5,964 bases of DNA from Syntrophobacterales bacterium (GCA_017881765.1 JADGQN010000310.1:1-5964); one strand, 5' to 3'; counted from the first letter of the stretch, positions 1 to 5,886 are shown. The notes: generated by a model not told the origin, from the sequence alone. Program-made: numbers and translations.

Positions 1-213
1 CTCAAAGACGCGCCCATGATCATTGAGAGCGTGAATAAGTTGATCGGGATAAAGCCCGGAGAAACAACACCCGACGGACGCTTCTCTTTTGCGCTGACTA
101 ACTGTATCGGAGCCTGTGATCAGGCCCCGGCCATGTTGATCGATGATACCGTGCACGGCAACCTCACGCCGGGTAAGATAGCCGACATCCTGAAGTCATA
201 TCGGGAACTATAA
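1..213 (+). CDS. NuoE-like [2Fe-2S] subunit of NAD(P)-linked diaphorase, C-terminal part (5' end outside window)
   Basis: The reading frame is open from the first base and ends in TAA at 211-213, giving the last 70 residues of a protein whose start lies upstream. The visible part matches the C-terminal half of the 24-kDa/NuoE/HndA family (thioredoxin-like fold, about 150-170 residues in full): the stretch GIKPGETTPDGRF is followed by NCIGACDQAP, which supplies the last two of the four [2Fe-2S] ligands (Cys at bases 103-105 and 115-117), and by the usual GNLTPGKIADIL tail. The first two ligands must lie before the window. A start at the ATG at 16 would leave only half a domain, so I reject it. 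The NuoF-like gene follows after 13 nt, the usual pairing for NADH-oxidising modules. The predicted role is electron relay next to the FMN subunit. No NuoG or hydrogenase subunit is visible, so complex I or a hydrogenase is unlikely unless encoded upstream. Confidence 0.9.
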   Translation, partial: LKDAPMIIESVNKLIGIKPGETTPDGRFSFALTNCIGACDQAPAMLIDDTVHGNLTPGKIADILKSYREL

Positions 214-226
214 GGGAGGATGCGCC

Positions 227-1438
227 ATGGCAGAGACGCGAATCGTTTTACAGCTTTGTGAGACCATAGACCCTGGCGATATCGCCACTTACGTAAAGAG
301 GGACGGCTTTCAGGCATTAACTAAGGCCCGTGCCATGGGCCCTGAAGCAGTGATTGCAGAGATAAAGGCCTCGGGACTTAAGGGTAGAGGAGGGGCCGGA
401 TTTCCCTGCGGCGCGAAGTGGGAGCTGGCACGATCGACGCCCAGGGATGAGAAATTCGTGATCTGCAACGCGGACGAGGGCGAGGTGGGAACGTTCAAGG
501 ACCGCTATATCATCCAACACGACCCGTTTTCTCTCATTGAAGGGATAGGGATTGCCGCCCATGCCATAGGGGCACGGAAGGCCTACATCTATCTCCGAGG
601 AGAATACCATTATCTCCTGGATGGTCTCAAAGGAGCCATCGATCAAGCGACCTCAAAGGGTCTTCTCGGGCTGACGATTGAGATACGGGAAGGCGCAGGC
701 GCCTATATATGCGGTGAAGAATCGGCCCTGATGAACTCCATTGAAGGCAAGCGCGGAGAAGCGCGTTTTCGTCCGCCTTTTCCTCCCGAAAGCGGTCTCT
801 TCGGCTCACCGACTATCATCAACAATGTGGAGACGCTCATGAACATCCCCCGCATCATCGCCAAAGGGGCTGCGTGGTTTTCCCGGATAGGCACCGCTAA
901 GAGCACCGGCACCAAGGTATTTTCCGTAAGCGGCGATGTGGAACGGCCTGGCGTTTATGAGCTTGCCATGGGAAGCAGGCTTGCCGAGCTACTCGAACTT
1001 GCCGGCGCCAAAGATGTGAAGCTGGTCCAGATCGGCGGTGCTACCGGCGGCATCGTCCCTGCCTCGATGATCAACACACCTCTTTCCTACGAGACCGTCC
1101 TGGGCTCAGGCGCGGTCACGGTGATGAACGTCTCCAGAGATGTGATCGATTTTGTTTACCGGAGCATGGAGTTCTTGAACGAGGAGTCCTGCGGCGAATG
1201 TACCCCTTGCCGCGAAGGCACGGAGGTAATGGTCGATATCCTGGATAGGCTCACCAGAGGCGAGGGCGCCGAGGAGGATATCAAGGTATTGGAGGAACTC
1301 TCCCGGGTGATGATGGACTCGTCGCTCTGCGGCCTTGGTCAGGCAGCGCCGATCCCGGTGTTGGATACCCTGAAATACTTTAGAAACGACTATGAGAACC
1401 GCATCAAGCAGTCGGTCTTCTTACGGACCTTGAGATAA
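227..1438 (+). CDS. NuoF-like NAD(P)H-binding FMN/[4Fe-4S] subunit
   Basis: This 403-residue protein belongs to the 51-kDa/NuoF/HoxF/HndC family, which exchanges electrons between NAD(P)(H) and FMN. Visible in order: the FMN/NAD glycine loop GRGGAGFP (53-60) and KW (64-65); NADEGEVGTFKDR (81-93); the second Rossmann-like segment GAGAYICGEESAL (156-168) with EGKR (173-176); an SLBB domain around residues 230-262; and a C-terminal [4Fe-4S] site with Cys322, Cys325 and Cys328 in the pattern CGECTPC plus distal Cys368 in SLCGLG. The length is close to plain NuoF. It lacks the N-terminal thioredoxin-like part and the C-terminal two-cluster ferredoxin domain found in longer HydB/HndC-type proteins. 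The ATG is preceded by GGGAGG at 214-219 with a 7-nt gap. It lies 13 nt after the NuoE-like gene and 13 nt before the molybdenum hydroxylase genes, so it probably couples that enzyme to NAD(H) or NADP(H) in the cytoplasm. Which nucleotide is used cannot be told. Confidence 0.95.
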   Translation: MAETRIVLQLCETIDPGDIATYVKRDGFQALTKARAMGPEAVIAEIKASGLKGRGGAGFPCGAKWELARSTPRDEKFVICNADEGEVGTFKDRYIIQHDPFSLIEGIGIAAHAIGARKAYIYLRGEYHYLLDGLKGAIDQATSKGLLGLTIEIREGAGAYICGEESALMNSIEGKRGEARFRPPFPPESGLFGSPTIINNVETLMNIPRIIAKGAAWFSRIGTAKSTGTKVFSVSGDVERPGVYELAMGSRLAELLELAGAKDVKLVQIGGATGGIVPASMINTPLSYETVLGSGAVTVMNVSRDVIDFVYRSMEFLNEESCGECTPCREGTEVMVDILDRLTRGEGAEEDIKVLEELSRVMMDSSLCGLGQAAPIPVLDTLKYFRNDYENRIKQSVFLRTLR

Positions 1439-1443
1439 GGAGG
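1437..1443 (+). promoter_or_regulatory. Strong Shine-Dalgarno fixing the start of the zinc-finger/[2Fe-2S] subunit
   Basis: AAGGAGG overlaps the end of the NuoF-like stop codon and lies 8 nt before the ATG at 1452. It decides the start: the next in-frame ATG at 1572 would remove the zinc-finger segment, but it has only a weak GAAGGA at 1554-1559, about 12 nt away. The N-terminal extension is therefore very probably translated. Confidence 0.8.
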
Positions 1444-1451
1444 AAGGAAGC

Positions 1452-2033
1452 ATGCCACCCATTTGTCCTTATTGCAGTACGACCTTTGACGCTGTCGATA
1501 AGCTGAAAACCCATATCATCGCCGAGCATGGCGCAGAGCCATTGCCGCGACCCGAAGGACTGATCGACCTCATGGTCAACGGCGAGCGTTACGAACTCCA
1601 GGTTGAGCCTAACGTGACCCTCTACACGGTAATCCATGACCGGCTGGGTCTGACCGGGGTCAAGATGTTCTGCGACCGGGGCGCATGCGGCTCCTGTACC
1701 GTGATCATGAACGGAAGGCCGGTACTCTCCTGCATGACGCTGGCTATCGAGTGTGACAGCGCAACCATCGAGACGGCCGAAGGGATTGCGGCGGCGAAGC
1801 ACCCCCTCATTGAGACCTATGTCAAGCACCACTGCATGCAGTGTGGCTACTGCACGCCCGGTTTTGTGGTAACAGCAAAGGCGCTGCTCGACAGAAACCC
1901 CAACCCCACCGAGGAGGAGATACGGGAGGCACTCTCCGGCAACCTCTGCCGCTGCGGTACGTATCCCCAGCACCCAAAGGCGGTCGCCGAGGCGGCAAAG
2001 CTTCTTCAGGGAGGCGAAGGAGGTACGAGATGA
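1452..2033 (+). CDS. Molybdenum hydroxylase small subunit, two [2Fe-2S] clusters, with N-terminal C2H2 zinc finger
   Basis: This 193-residue protein is the iron-sulfur subunit of a xanthine oxidase family enzyme (XdhC/CoxS/HcrC/PaoA type). It passes electrons from the Mo site to the flavin subunit. From residue 38 on it is typical: a plant-type ferredoxin domain starting near LMVNGERYEL with Cys74, Cys79, Cys82 and Cys94 (C-x4-C-x2-C-x11-C), then the all-helical [2Fe-2S] domain with Cys131, Cys134, Cys166 and Cys168 (C-x2-C-x31-C-x-C, in QCGYCTPG and NLCRCGTYP). Family members are usually about 150-170 residues. The excess is an N-terminal segment with Cys5, Cys8, His21 and His26 in classical C2H2 zinc-finger spacing, joined by a short Pro-rich linker (residues 27-36). 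No Tat or Sec signal is present, unlike PaoA, so a cytoplasmic location is expected. The stop overlaps the start of the large subunit (ATGA, 2030-2033), indicating translational coupling. Confidence 0.95.
   Translation: MPPICPYCSTTFDAVDKLKTHIIAEHGAEPLPRPEGLIDLMVNGERYELQVEPNVTLYTVIHDRLGLTGVKMFCDRGACGSCTVIMNGRPVLSCMTLAIECDSATIETAEGIAAAKHPLIETYVKHHCMQCGYCTPGFVVTAKALLDRNPNPTEEEIREALSGNLCRCGTYPQHPKAVAEAAKLLQGGEGGTR
1464..1529 (+). other. C2H2 zinc-finger motif (residues 5-26) fused to the [2Fe-2S] subunit
   Basis: The codons give C-x2-C-x12-H-x4-H, with Phe12 three residues after the second Cys and Leu18 before the first His. These are the two hydrophobic core positions of a classical C2H2 finger (C-x2-C-x3-F-x5-L-x2-H-x3-5-H). 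The match is complete, not partial. Such fingers are uncommon in bacteria outside Ros/MucR-type regulators, and I know of no established one on a molybdenum hydroxylase subunit. Its role is unknown. A structural metal site used to dock the NuoEF module or to help assembly is an inference; DNA binding by one finger on a redox subunit seems less likely. Confidence 0.75.
2016..2023 (+). promoter_or_regulatory. Shine-Dalgarno fixing the start of the Mo large subunit
   Basis: GAAGGAGG inside the 3' end of the small-subunit gene lies 6 nt before the ATG at 2030, which itself overlaps the small-subunit stop. The same frame is open back to an ATG at 1841, but residues from there would be read out of frame across the conserved second [2Fe-2S] domain, so 2030 is the real start. 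Confidence 0.85.
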
Positions 2034-4459
2034 ACAAGGACGACAGGGAAAGAATTATAGCCCCCGAACACACCCTGCGGGCCGATAAGTACCCGCTTGA
2101 GGATTACAGCGCCATAGGTCGACGCGGCGTGCGGCGAAAAGACGGCTACGAGAAGGCAACAGGCTACGCGGTCTATACCACCGATGTACAGCTTCCCGGG
2201 CAGCTCATGCTCCGCATTCTCACCTGTCCTTATCCCCACGCCCGTATCAAAAGCATGGATACGAGCAAGGCAGCTGCATTGCCCGGAGTAAGGGCCCTAC
2301 TCAGGTATGACGATCCGGAACTTCCTGAGAGGGCGGACGTGAGCGGTCATTTTGGAGGAGGGACCGAGGGACACGAGCCGGTTCTCAACCGAGTGGGGTA
2401 CTGGCAGGGTATGCCAATGGCCGTTGCCGTGGCTGCCGACACGGAAGACATAGCAAATGAGGCATTGGGACTGGTGGAAATTGACTGGGAGGAGCGTCCC
2501 TTTAACCTGGACCAGGAGGAGGCGCTGAAGCCGGGCGCCCCCTTGTCGAACCCCGAATCCTTCCCCGATGGCAACTTTGTCATCCCTGCACAGCAGCGGG
2601 AGGCTAAGGTCGTGTGGGGTAACCCGGATGAAGGCTTCAAAGAAGCTGACAGGATCATTGAATGGAGAATGAGAAAAGATAAGGAGAACTGGGTCGGGCC
2701 GGAGCGGCCCAATGGCCTGTTCAGATGGAACGGGGAGTATCCGGAGGTGTGGCTCAAGCACCAGCGTCCCCATCTTTCCAAGCGCCAGATTGCTAGATTC
2801 TTCAAGATTCCGGTGAGTCAGGTCACAGTCCACTGCCTCTATCAGGGCGGAACCTTCGGGGGGTGGTCCCAGATGGCGCTCAACATGCAGCCGAACATGA
2901 TCGCGGGGATCCTCTCTAAGAGAACCGGGAAGCCGGTCAAGTGGCAGTTTACCAGGAGAGAAGATTTTTGCGGCGCCGGGATGGATAATGCAAGGTATCA
3001 GGTGAAGGTCGGGTTCAAGAACGATGGGGTGATAACGGCTGTCGCTGCAACGTCCTGCTTTGCCAGAAAGGGGTTTGCCCATCTCGGTCATTTCGTGGAG
3101 AACACCAGGGTCCACCATTTACTCCAGGAGTCGAATGGCGCGGTGTTGAATATAATGCCCGGGTCCGCCTTTCGATGCGAACAGAATATGAATGCCTTGT
3201 GCCTCGGCGCAGTGCTGAACCGTGTAGCTGAAGCCTTGGAGATGGATCCGACTGAAGTGGCCCTCAAGAACGACGGCGTCGAGGGGCGTCCGATGGCAGA
3301 CCTCGCGGACCTGAAGCGTGCCCACGGCTTCGGCGGAGACAGGGATAGTCTCAAGGAGTGCATAGAGGTGGGGAAGAAGGCGATAGAGTGGGGGGGGAAG
3401 TGGCACCTGCCCGGCACAAAGAGGCTCCCCAACGGCAAGCTGCATGGGATGGGCTTTACCTTTACGCACGAGTGGAGTGATTCATCCGGCTCAGGGGCAC
3501 TGGGGATGCGGATTGAACGTGATGACGGATCGGCTCGTATCCTCGCGCAGCGTTGTGATAACGGGTGCGCTGCCGAGACGGCATACTGCCAGATCGCTGC
3601 CGACGAGCTGGGGTTCCGCTACGAAGATGTTCATTACCGGCAGTTCGAGGAGGCCGGCTTCACGACGATGACGCCCGATTCGTCCACCAACCTGACCGTC
3701 AATGGCTACGCCATCAGGAATGCGGCCAGACAGCTCAGACAAAAGATCCTGGAAATTGCCACCACGCCCAGGATACCGGAGCGCCCCGACATGGGCTATT
3801 ATCCACCGTTCCCTGACTACAAGCCTGAGGACCTGGACATCAAGGATGGCGTGGTCTACGTCAAAAAAGACCCGTCCAAAAGAATGACCATGGCAGAATT
3901 GGTCCGCCCGGCCTTCTTCATGGGCAAGATGGACATCGGTTCCACGGAGCCCCTCTTTGCGTGGGGATGGCAGAACCAGCAGGGCGCCTTCATGGGAACT
4001 CCGGGACCAAGACCCATATTTGTCAGGCAAGCACATTTTGTCGAGGTTGAGGTCGATCCCGAGACAGGAGATATCGAGGTGACCAAGGTCGTGAATGCGA
4101 ACGATGTGGGCAAGGCAGTCAATCCCGAAGGGGTGGAAGGCCAGCAATACGGCGGCTCCGTAATGGGAATAAGCCGGGCGCGCGCAGAGGACACGATCTA
4201 CTGCCCCGCGACAGGCGTGGTACTGAACGGCAACCTCATCGATTATAAAATCAACACGATGCTCGACTGCGGCCCCATCGACACGATCATCATCGAGACG
4301 GGAATGGGTTACGGCCCTTACGGGTCCGTCGGCATCGGTGAAGACGTGGCCACGGTCCTGCCGTCAGCCTATTACGCGGCCGTCCACAATGCCATTGGCG
4401 CGTGGGTCGATATGCCGACCACTCCCGACAGGGTCCTCAAGGCCCTGGGCAGGTTATAG
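2030..4459 (+). CDS. Molybdopterin-binding large subunit of a xanthine dehydrogenase-family hydroxylase
   Basis: The 809-residue product holds the Mo active site, slightly longer than the usual 750-780. After an N-terminal extension of about 35 residues without a signal peptide comes the aldehyde oxidase/xanthine dehydrogenase a/b hammerhead domain (about 38-155; KATGYAVYTTD at 42-52, PHARI). The Mo-cofactor domains follow. Aligned by spacing with bovine xanthine oxidoreductase, I see Gln245 (Gln767 there), the pterin loop QGGTFGGW at 272-279, Arg382 (Arg912) and the catalytic Glu771 (Glu1261) in GIGED, where most relatives have GVGEP. All groups needed for Mo hydroxylase chemistry are thus present. 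Lys801 and Glu802 of the bovine enzyme become Trp279 and Ser280, and the bovine loop Arg-Gly-Phe becomes Arg382-Cys383-Glu384, so purine binding as in xanthine dehydrogenase is improbable. Partners are the overlapping small subunit upstream and the FAD subunit 16 nt downstream. The substrate is not identifiable; an aromatic, heterocyclic, acyl-CoA or aldehyde substrate is possible. Confidence 0.93.
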   Translation: MNKDDRERIIAPEHTLRADKYPLEDYSAIGRRGVRRKDGYEKATGYAVYTTDVQLPGQLMLRILTCPYPHARIKSMDTSKAAALPGVRALLRYDDPELPERADVSGHFGGGTEGHEPVLNRVGYWQGMPMAVAVAADTEDIANEALGLVEIDWEERPFNLDQEEALKPGAPLSNPESFPDGNFVIPAQQREAKVVWGNPDEGFKEADRIIEWRMRKDKENWVGPERPNGLFRWNGEYPEVWLKHQRPHLSKRQIARFFKIPVSQVTVHCLYQGGTFGGWSQMALNMQPNMIAGILSKRTGKPVKWQFTRREDFCGAGMDNARYQVKVGFKNDGVITAVAATSCFARKGFAHLGHFVENTRVHHLLQESNGAVLNIMPGSAFRCEQNMNALCLGAVLNRVAEALEMDPTEVALKNDGVEGRPMADLADLKRAHGFGGDRDSLKECIEVGKKAIEWGGKWHLPGTKRLPNGKLHGMGFTFTHEWSDSSGSGALGMRIERDDGSARILAQRCDNGCAAETAYCQIAADELGFRYEDVHYRQFEEAGFTTMTPDSSTNLTVNGYAIRNAARQLRQKILEIATTPRIPERPDMGYYPPFPDYKPEDLDIKDGVVYVKKDPSKRMTMAELVRPAFFMGKMDIGSTEPLFAWGWQNQQGAFMGTPGPRPIFVRQAHFVEVEVDPETGDIEVTKVVNANDVGKAVNPEGVEGQQYGGSVMGISRARAEDTIYCPATGVVLNGNLIDYKINTMLDCGPIDTIIIETGMGYGPYGSVGIGEDVATVLPSAYYAAVHNAIGAWVDMPTTPDRVLKALGRL

Positions 4460-4463
4460 CCAT

Positions 4464-4469
4464 AGGAGG
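4464..4469 (+). promoter_or_regulatory. Shine-Dalgarno fixing the start of the FAD subunit
   Basis: AGGAGG lies 6 nt before the ATG at 4476, in the 16-nt gap after the large-subunit stop. The frame is open further upstream to an ATG at 4338, but that part overlaps the C terminus of the large subunit and has no family match, so 4476 is the start. Confidence 0.85.
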
Positions 4470-4475
4470 AAGAGG

Positions 4476-5444
4476 ATGAAGAACTTTGCGCACATCAACG
4501 CCAGGAGCCTGGATGAGGCGGTTACGGCCTTGCAGCGGTACGGGAAGCGGGCAGCCATCATTGCAGGCGGCACAGACCTTCTCGGCAAGATGAAGGACGA
4601 GATCCTGCCTGCCTACCCCGAGGCCTTGGTTAATATCAAGACTATCCCGGGGCTCAATCTCATCGAAGAGAAGAAGGGCACGCTTAGCATCGGGGCGCTC
4701 ACCCGACTCGAGGACATCGCCATTGATGCGAGGATAATAGATGGTTACCCTGCCTTGGCAGAGGCCGCGCGCAGGACCGCCTCCACCCACTTGAGAGAGA
4801 TGGGGACCATCGGAGGCAACATCTGTCAGGATATCAGATGCTGGTACTACCGTAATCAGAACAATCGCTTCGCCTGCCTCAGAAAAGGCGGCGGAAGGTG
4901 CTATGCCATCGACGGGGATAACCGGTATCACTCCATCTTCGGCGGCAGCGTGGAGCAGGGCTGCTACGCGGTCCATCCCAGCGATACGGCTCCGGCACTC
5001 ATTGCCCTCGATGCCACAATAAAGACATCCCGGCGCTCCATCAAGGCAGAGGACTTTTTCCAGGTATCTGTAGCCAAAACGACCGTTCTTGACGATGACG
5101 AGATCGTCACCGAGATACAAATACCGAAGCCTGCGGGAACGAGCGCTTTCGTCAAGTTCGCTCTACGCAAGGCGATCGACTTCCCCATTGTCAATTGTGC
5201 CGCCATGGTGACAGTCTCTAAGAAGAAGGTCACAGCCGCCAGGATTTGTCTCAATGCCGTTTACGTGAAGCCGTACCGTGCGACGGCGGCGGAGGACGCT
5301 ATGAAGGGCAAGGCTATCAATGAGGCCAATGCCGAGGCCGCCGGAGCAGCCGCGGTTTCTGGCGCCCGGCCCATGCCTTATAATGCTTACATGGTCCAGA
5401 TAGCGAAGACGATGGTCAAAAGAGCGATCCTTGGCTGCGCCTGA
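4476..5444 (+). CDS. FAD-binding subunit of the Mo hydroxylase, with four-Cys [4Fe-4S]-type loop
   Basis: The 322-residue product is the medium subunit of the xanthine oxidase family (CoxM/XdhB/HcrB/PaoB). The FAD domain shows the AGGTDLL motif (30-36) and TIGGNIC (111-117), followed by the CO dehydrogenase flavoprotein C-terminal domain (about 215-320). Between TIGGN and HPSDTAPAL is an insertion with Cys122, Cys134, Cys142 and Cys163. In 4-hydroxybenzoyl-CoA reductase (HcrB) and E. coli PaoB a comparable loop binds an extra [4Fe-4S] cluster. The local pattern here (RCWYYR, GRC, DGDNRYHSIFG, CYAVHPSD) looks closer to PaoB, including the long third spacing of 21. In the Thauera HcrB sequence as I recall it, the spacings are 16, 8 and 9; here they are 12, 8 and 21. 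The predicted role is electron transfer between the [2Fe-2S] subunit and the external acceptor, presumably the NuoEF pair. The TGA stop is immediately inside the left arm of a large palindrome. Confidence 0.93.
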   Translation: MKNFAHINARSLDEAVTALQRYGKRAAIIAGGTDLLGKMKDEILPAYPEALVNIKTIPGLNLIEEKKGTLSIGALTRLEDIAIDARIIDGYPALAEAARRTASTHLREMGTIGGNICQDIRCWYYRNQNNRFACLRKGGGRCYAIDGDNRYHSIFGGSVEQGCYAVHPSDTAPALIALDATIKTSRRSIKAEDFFQVSVAKTTVLDDDEIVTEIQIPKPAGTSAFVKFALRKAIDFPIVNCAAMVTVSKKKVTAARICLNAVYVKPYRATAAEDAMKGKAINEANAEAAGAAAVSGARPMPYNAYMVQIAKTMVKRAILGCA

Positions 5445-5576
5445 TGCCAGTTTGCCTTCAAGCGTATACCTTCGTTGCCCTTCGGCCTGTTCTTACTCGA
5501 CGTACCACCAGGTACGCCTGCGTAGCCCAAGCCTCGGCTCGCCTCGGTCTCCATCTTGAATGCAAGCTGGCATCAG
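5441..5576 (+). repeat. 136-bp imperfect palindrome (extragenic repeat-like element)
   Basis: The outer arms 5441-5462 and 5555-5576 are inverted copies of 22 bp with 20 matches; one of the two differences would be a U-G wobble in RNA. The centre is a perfect 6-bp stem CGTACC/GGTACG with an ACCA loop (5501-5516). Outer arms and central hairpin share exactly the same dyad axis (between 5508 and 5509), and the region between them pairs only patchily. A short direct repeat GCCTCGG occurs at 5531 and 5541. The left arm starts one base before the FAD-gene stop codon. No T-tract follows the right arm, so it is not a classical intrinsic terminator, though it may protect the mRNA 3' end or attenuate transcription. 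It resembles a mobile palindromic (REP/MITE-like) unit; copy number cannot be tested from this window. Confidence 0.8.
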
Positions 5577-5618
5577 GAGACTAACACGATAAAGTAGGTT
5601 GAGCCGGTACTGAGCGAC

Positions 5619-5623
5619 AAGGA
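5619..5623 (+). promoter_or_regulatory. Shine-Dalgarno supporting a GTG start
   Basis: AAGGA lies 7 nt before GTG at 5631. The nearby ATG at 5623 is in another frame and runs into TAG after five codons, and no in-frame ATG exists between the upstream TAG (5595) and 5631. GTG is therefore the best start of the MoaD-like gene. Confidence 0.6.
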
Positions 5624-5630
5624 TGGCCTC

Positions 5631-5870
5631 GTGGAAATAGAAATCAAGTTTTGGGGAAACATTGCCTATTACTCGCCTGAAGCCAGGGGTAAGTTCTCGT
5701 TGAAAAAATCCCTGGACGAGGGGAAGACCGTTCAGAAAGTAATTGAGGACCTTAAATTCCCGAAGGAATTAAATTACATTATTACTGTAAATAACAGGAC
5801 CATCGAGGCCGAGTACTTCCTTAAAGACGGGGATGAGGTGGCGCTCTTTGCACCGTTCTCGGGCGGATAG
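5631..5870 (+). CDS. MoaD/ThiS-like ubiquitin-fold sulfur carrier protein
   Basis: The 79-residue product has the size and C terminus of the MoaD/ThiS family: a beta-grasp pattern starting with the strand EIEIKFWGNIA and ending in GDEVALFAPFSGG. The terminal Gly78-Gly79 is the site that is adenylated and then thiocarboxylated in this family. The ending is nearer to MoaD (small subunit of molybdopterin synthase) than to ThiS. Being next to a molybdenum enzyme, it may deliver sulfur to the pterin dithiolene of this enzyme's cofactor, but no MoaE or MoeB partner is visible, so that link is inference. It begins with GTG and is separated from the FAD gene by 186 nt containing the palindrome, so it may be only weakly linked to the operon. 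Hand counting gives about 42% GC over 5641-5820, against about 62% in a sample of the large-subunit gene (2701-2760), which hints at a different history. Confidence 0.85.
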   Translation: MEIEIKFWGNIAYYSPEARGKFSLKKSLDEGKTVQKVIEDLKFPKELNYIITVNNRTIEAEYFLKDGDEVALFAPFSGG

Positions 5871-5886
5871 AGAATACTGACCGCTC

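Noticed and set aside
227..1438. Electron-bifurcating HydB/HndC-type subunit
   Set aside because: The protein ends shortly after the single [4Fe-4S] site and lacks the C-terminal two-cluster ferredoxin domain and the N-terminal fusion of longer HydB-type subunits; bifurcation remains only a speculation.
1841..2029. Upstream extension of the large-subunit frame to an ATG at 1841
   Set aside because: It overlaps the conserved second [2Fe-2S] domain in another frame, gives a low-complexity Arg/Pro/Gly-rich peptide, and the ATG at 2030 has a strong ribosome site.
2297..3118. Long minus-strand open frame (273 codons) antisense to the large subunit
   Set aside because: It lies wholly within a well-conserved gene on the other strand, shows no recognisable motif, and is expected by chance in GC-rich coding DNA. 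The other minus-strand frames in the window are rejected for the same reason.
2030..4459. Form I carbon monoxide dehydrogenase (CoxL)
   Set aside because: The loop has FRCEQN instead of AYRCSFR, and the accompanying FAD subunit has a [4Fe-4S]-type loop not typical of CoxM.
4338..4475. Upstream extension of the FAD-subunit frame to an ATG at 4338
   Set aside because: It overlaps the catalytic C terminus of the large subunit, and the ATG at 4476 with AGGAGG 6 nt before it matches the family N terminus.
5444..5584. 46-codon open frame starting at the TGATG overlap after the FAD subunit
   Set aside because: It is almost entirely contained in the palindrome, so its sequence is explained by the repeat; no ribosome site of its own is evident beyond the overlap and there is no domain.
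5567..5595. Possible sigma-70 promoter for the MoaD-like gene (CTGGCA and TAAAGT, 17-nt spacing)
   Set aside because: Each box matches only 4 of 6 consensus bases and the first lies in the palindrome arm; a chance match cannot be excluded. A sigma-54 site was also considered, but the TTGC half is missing.
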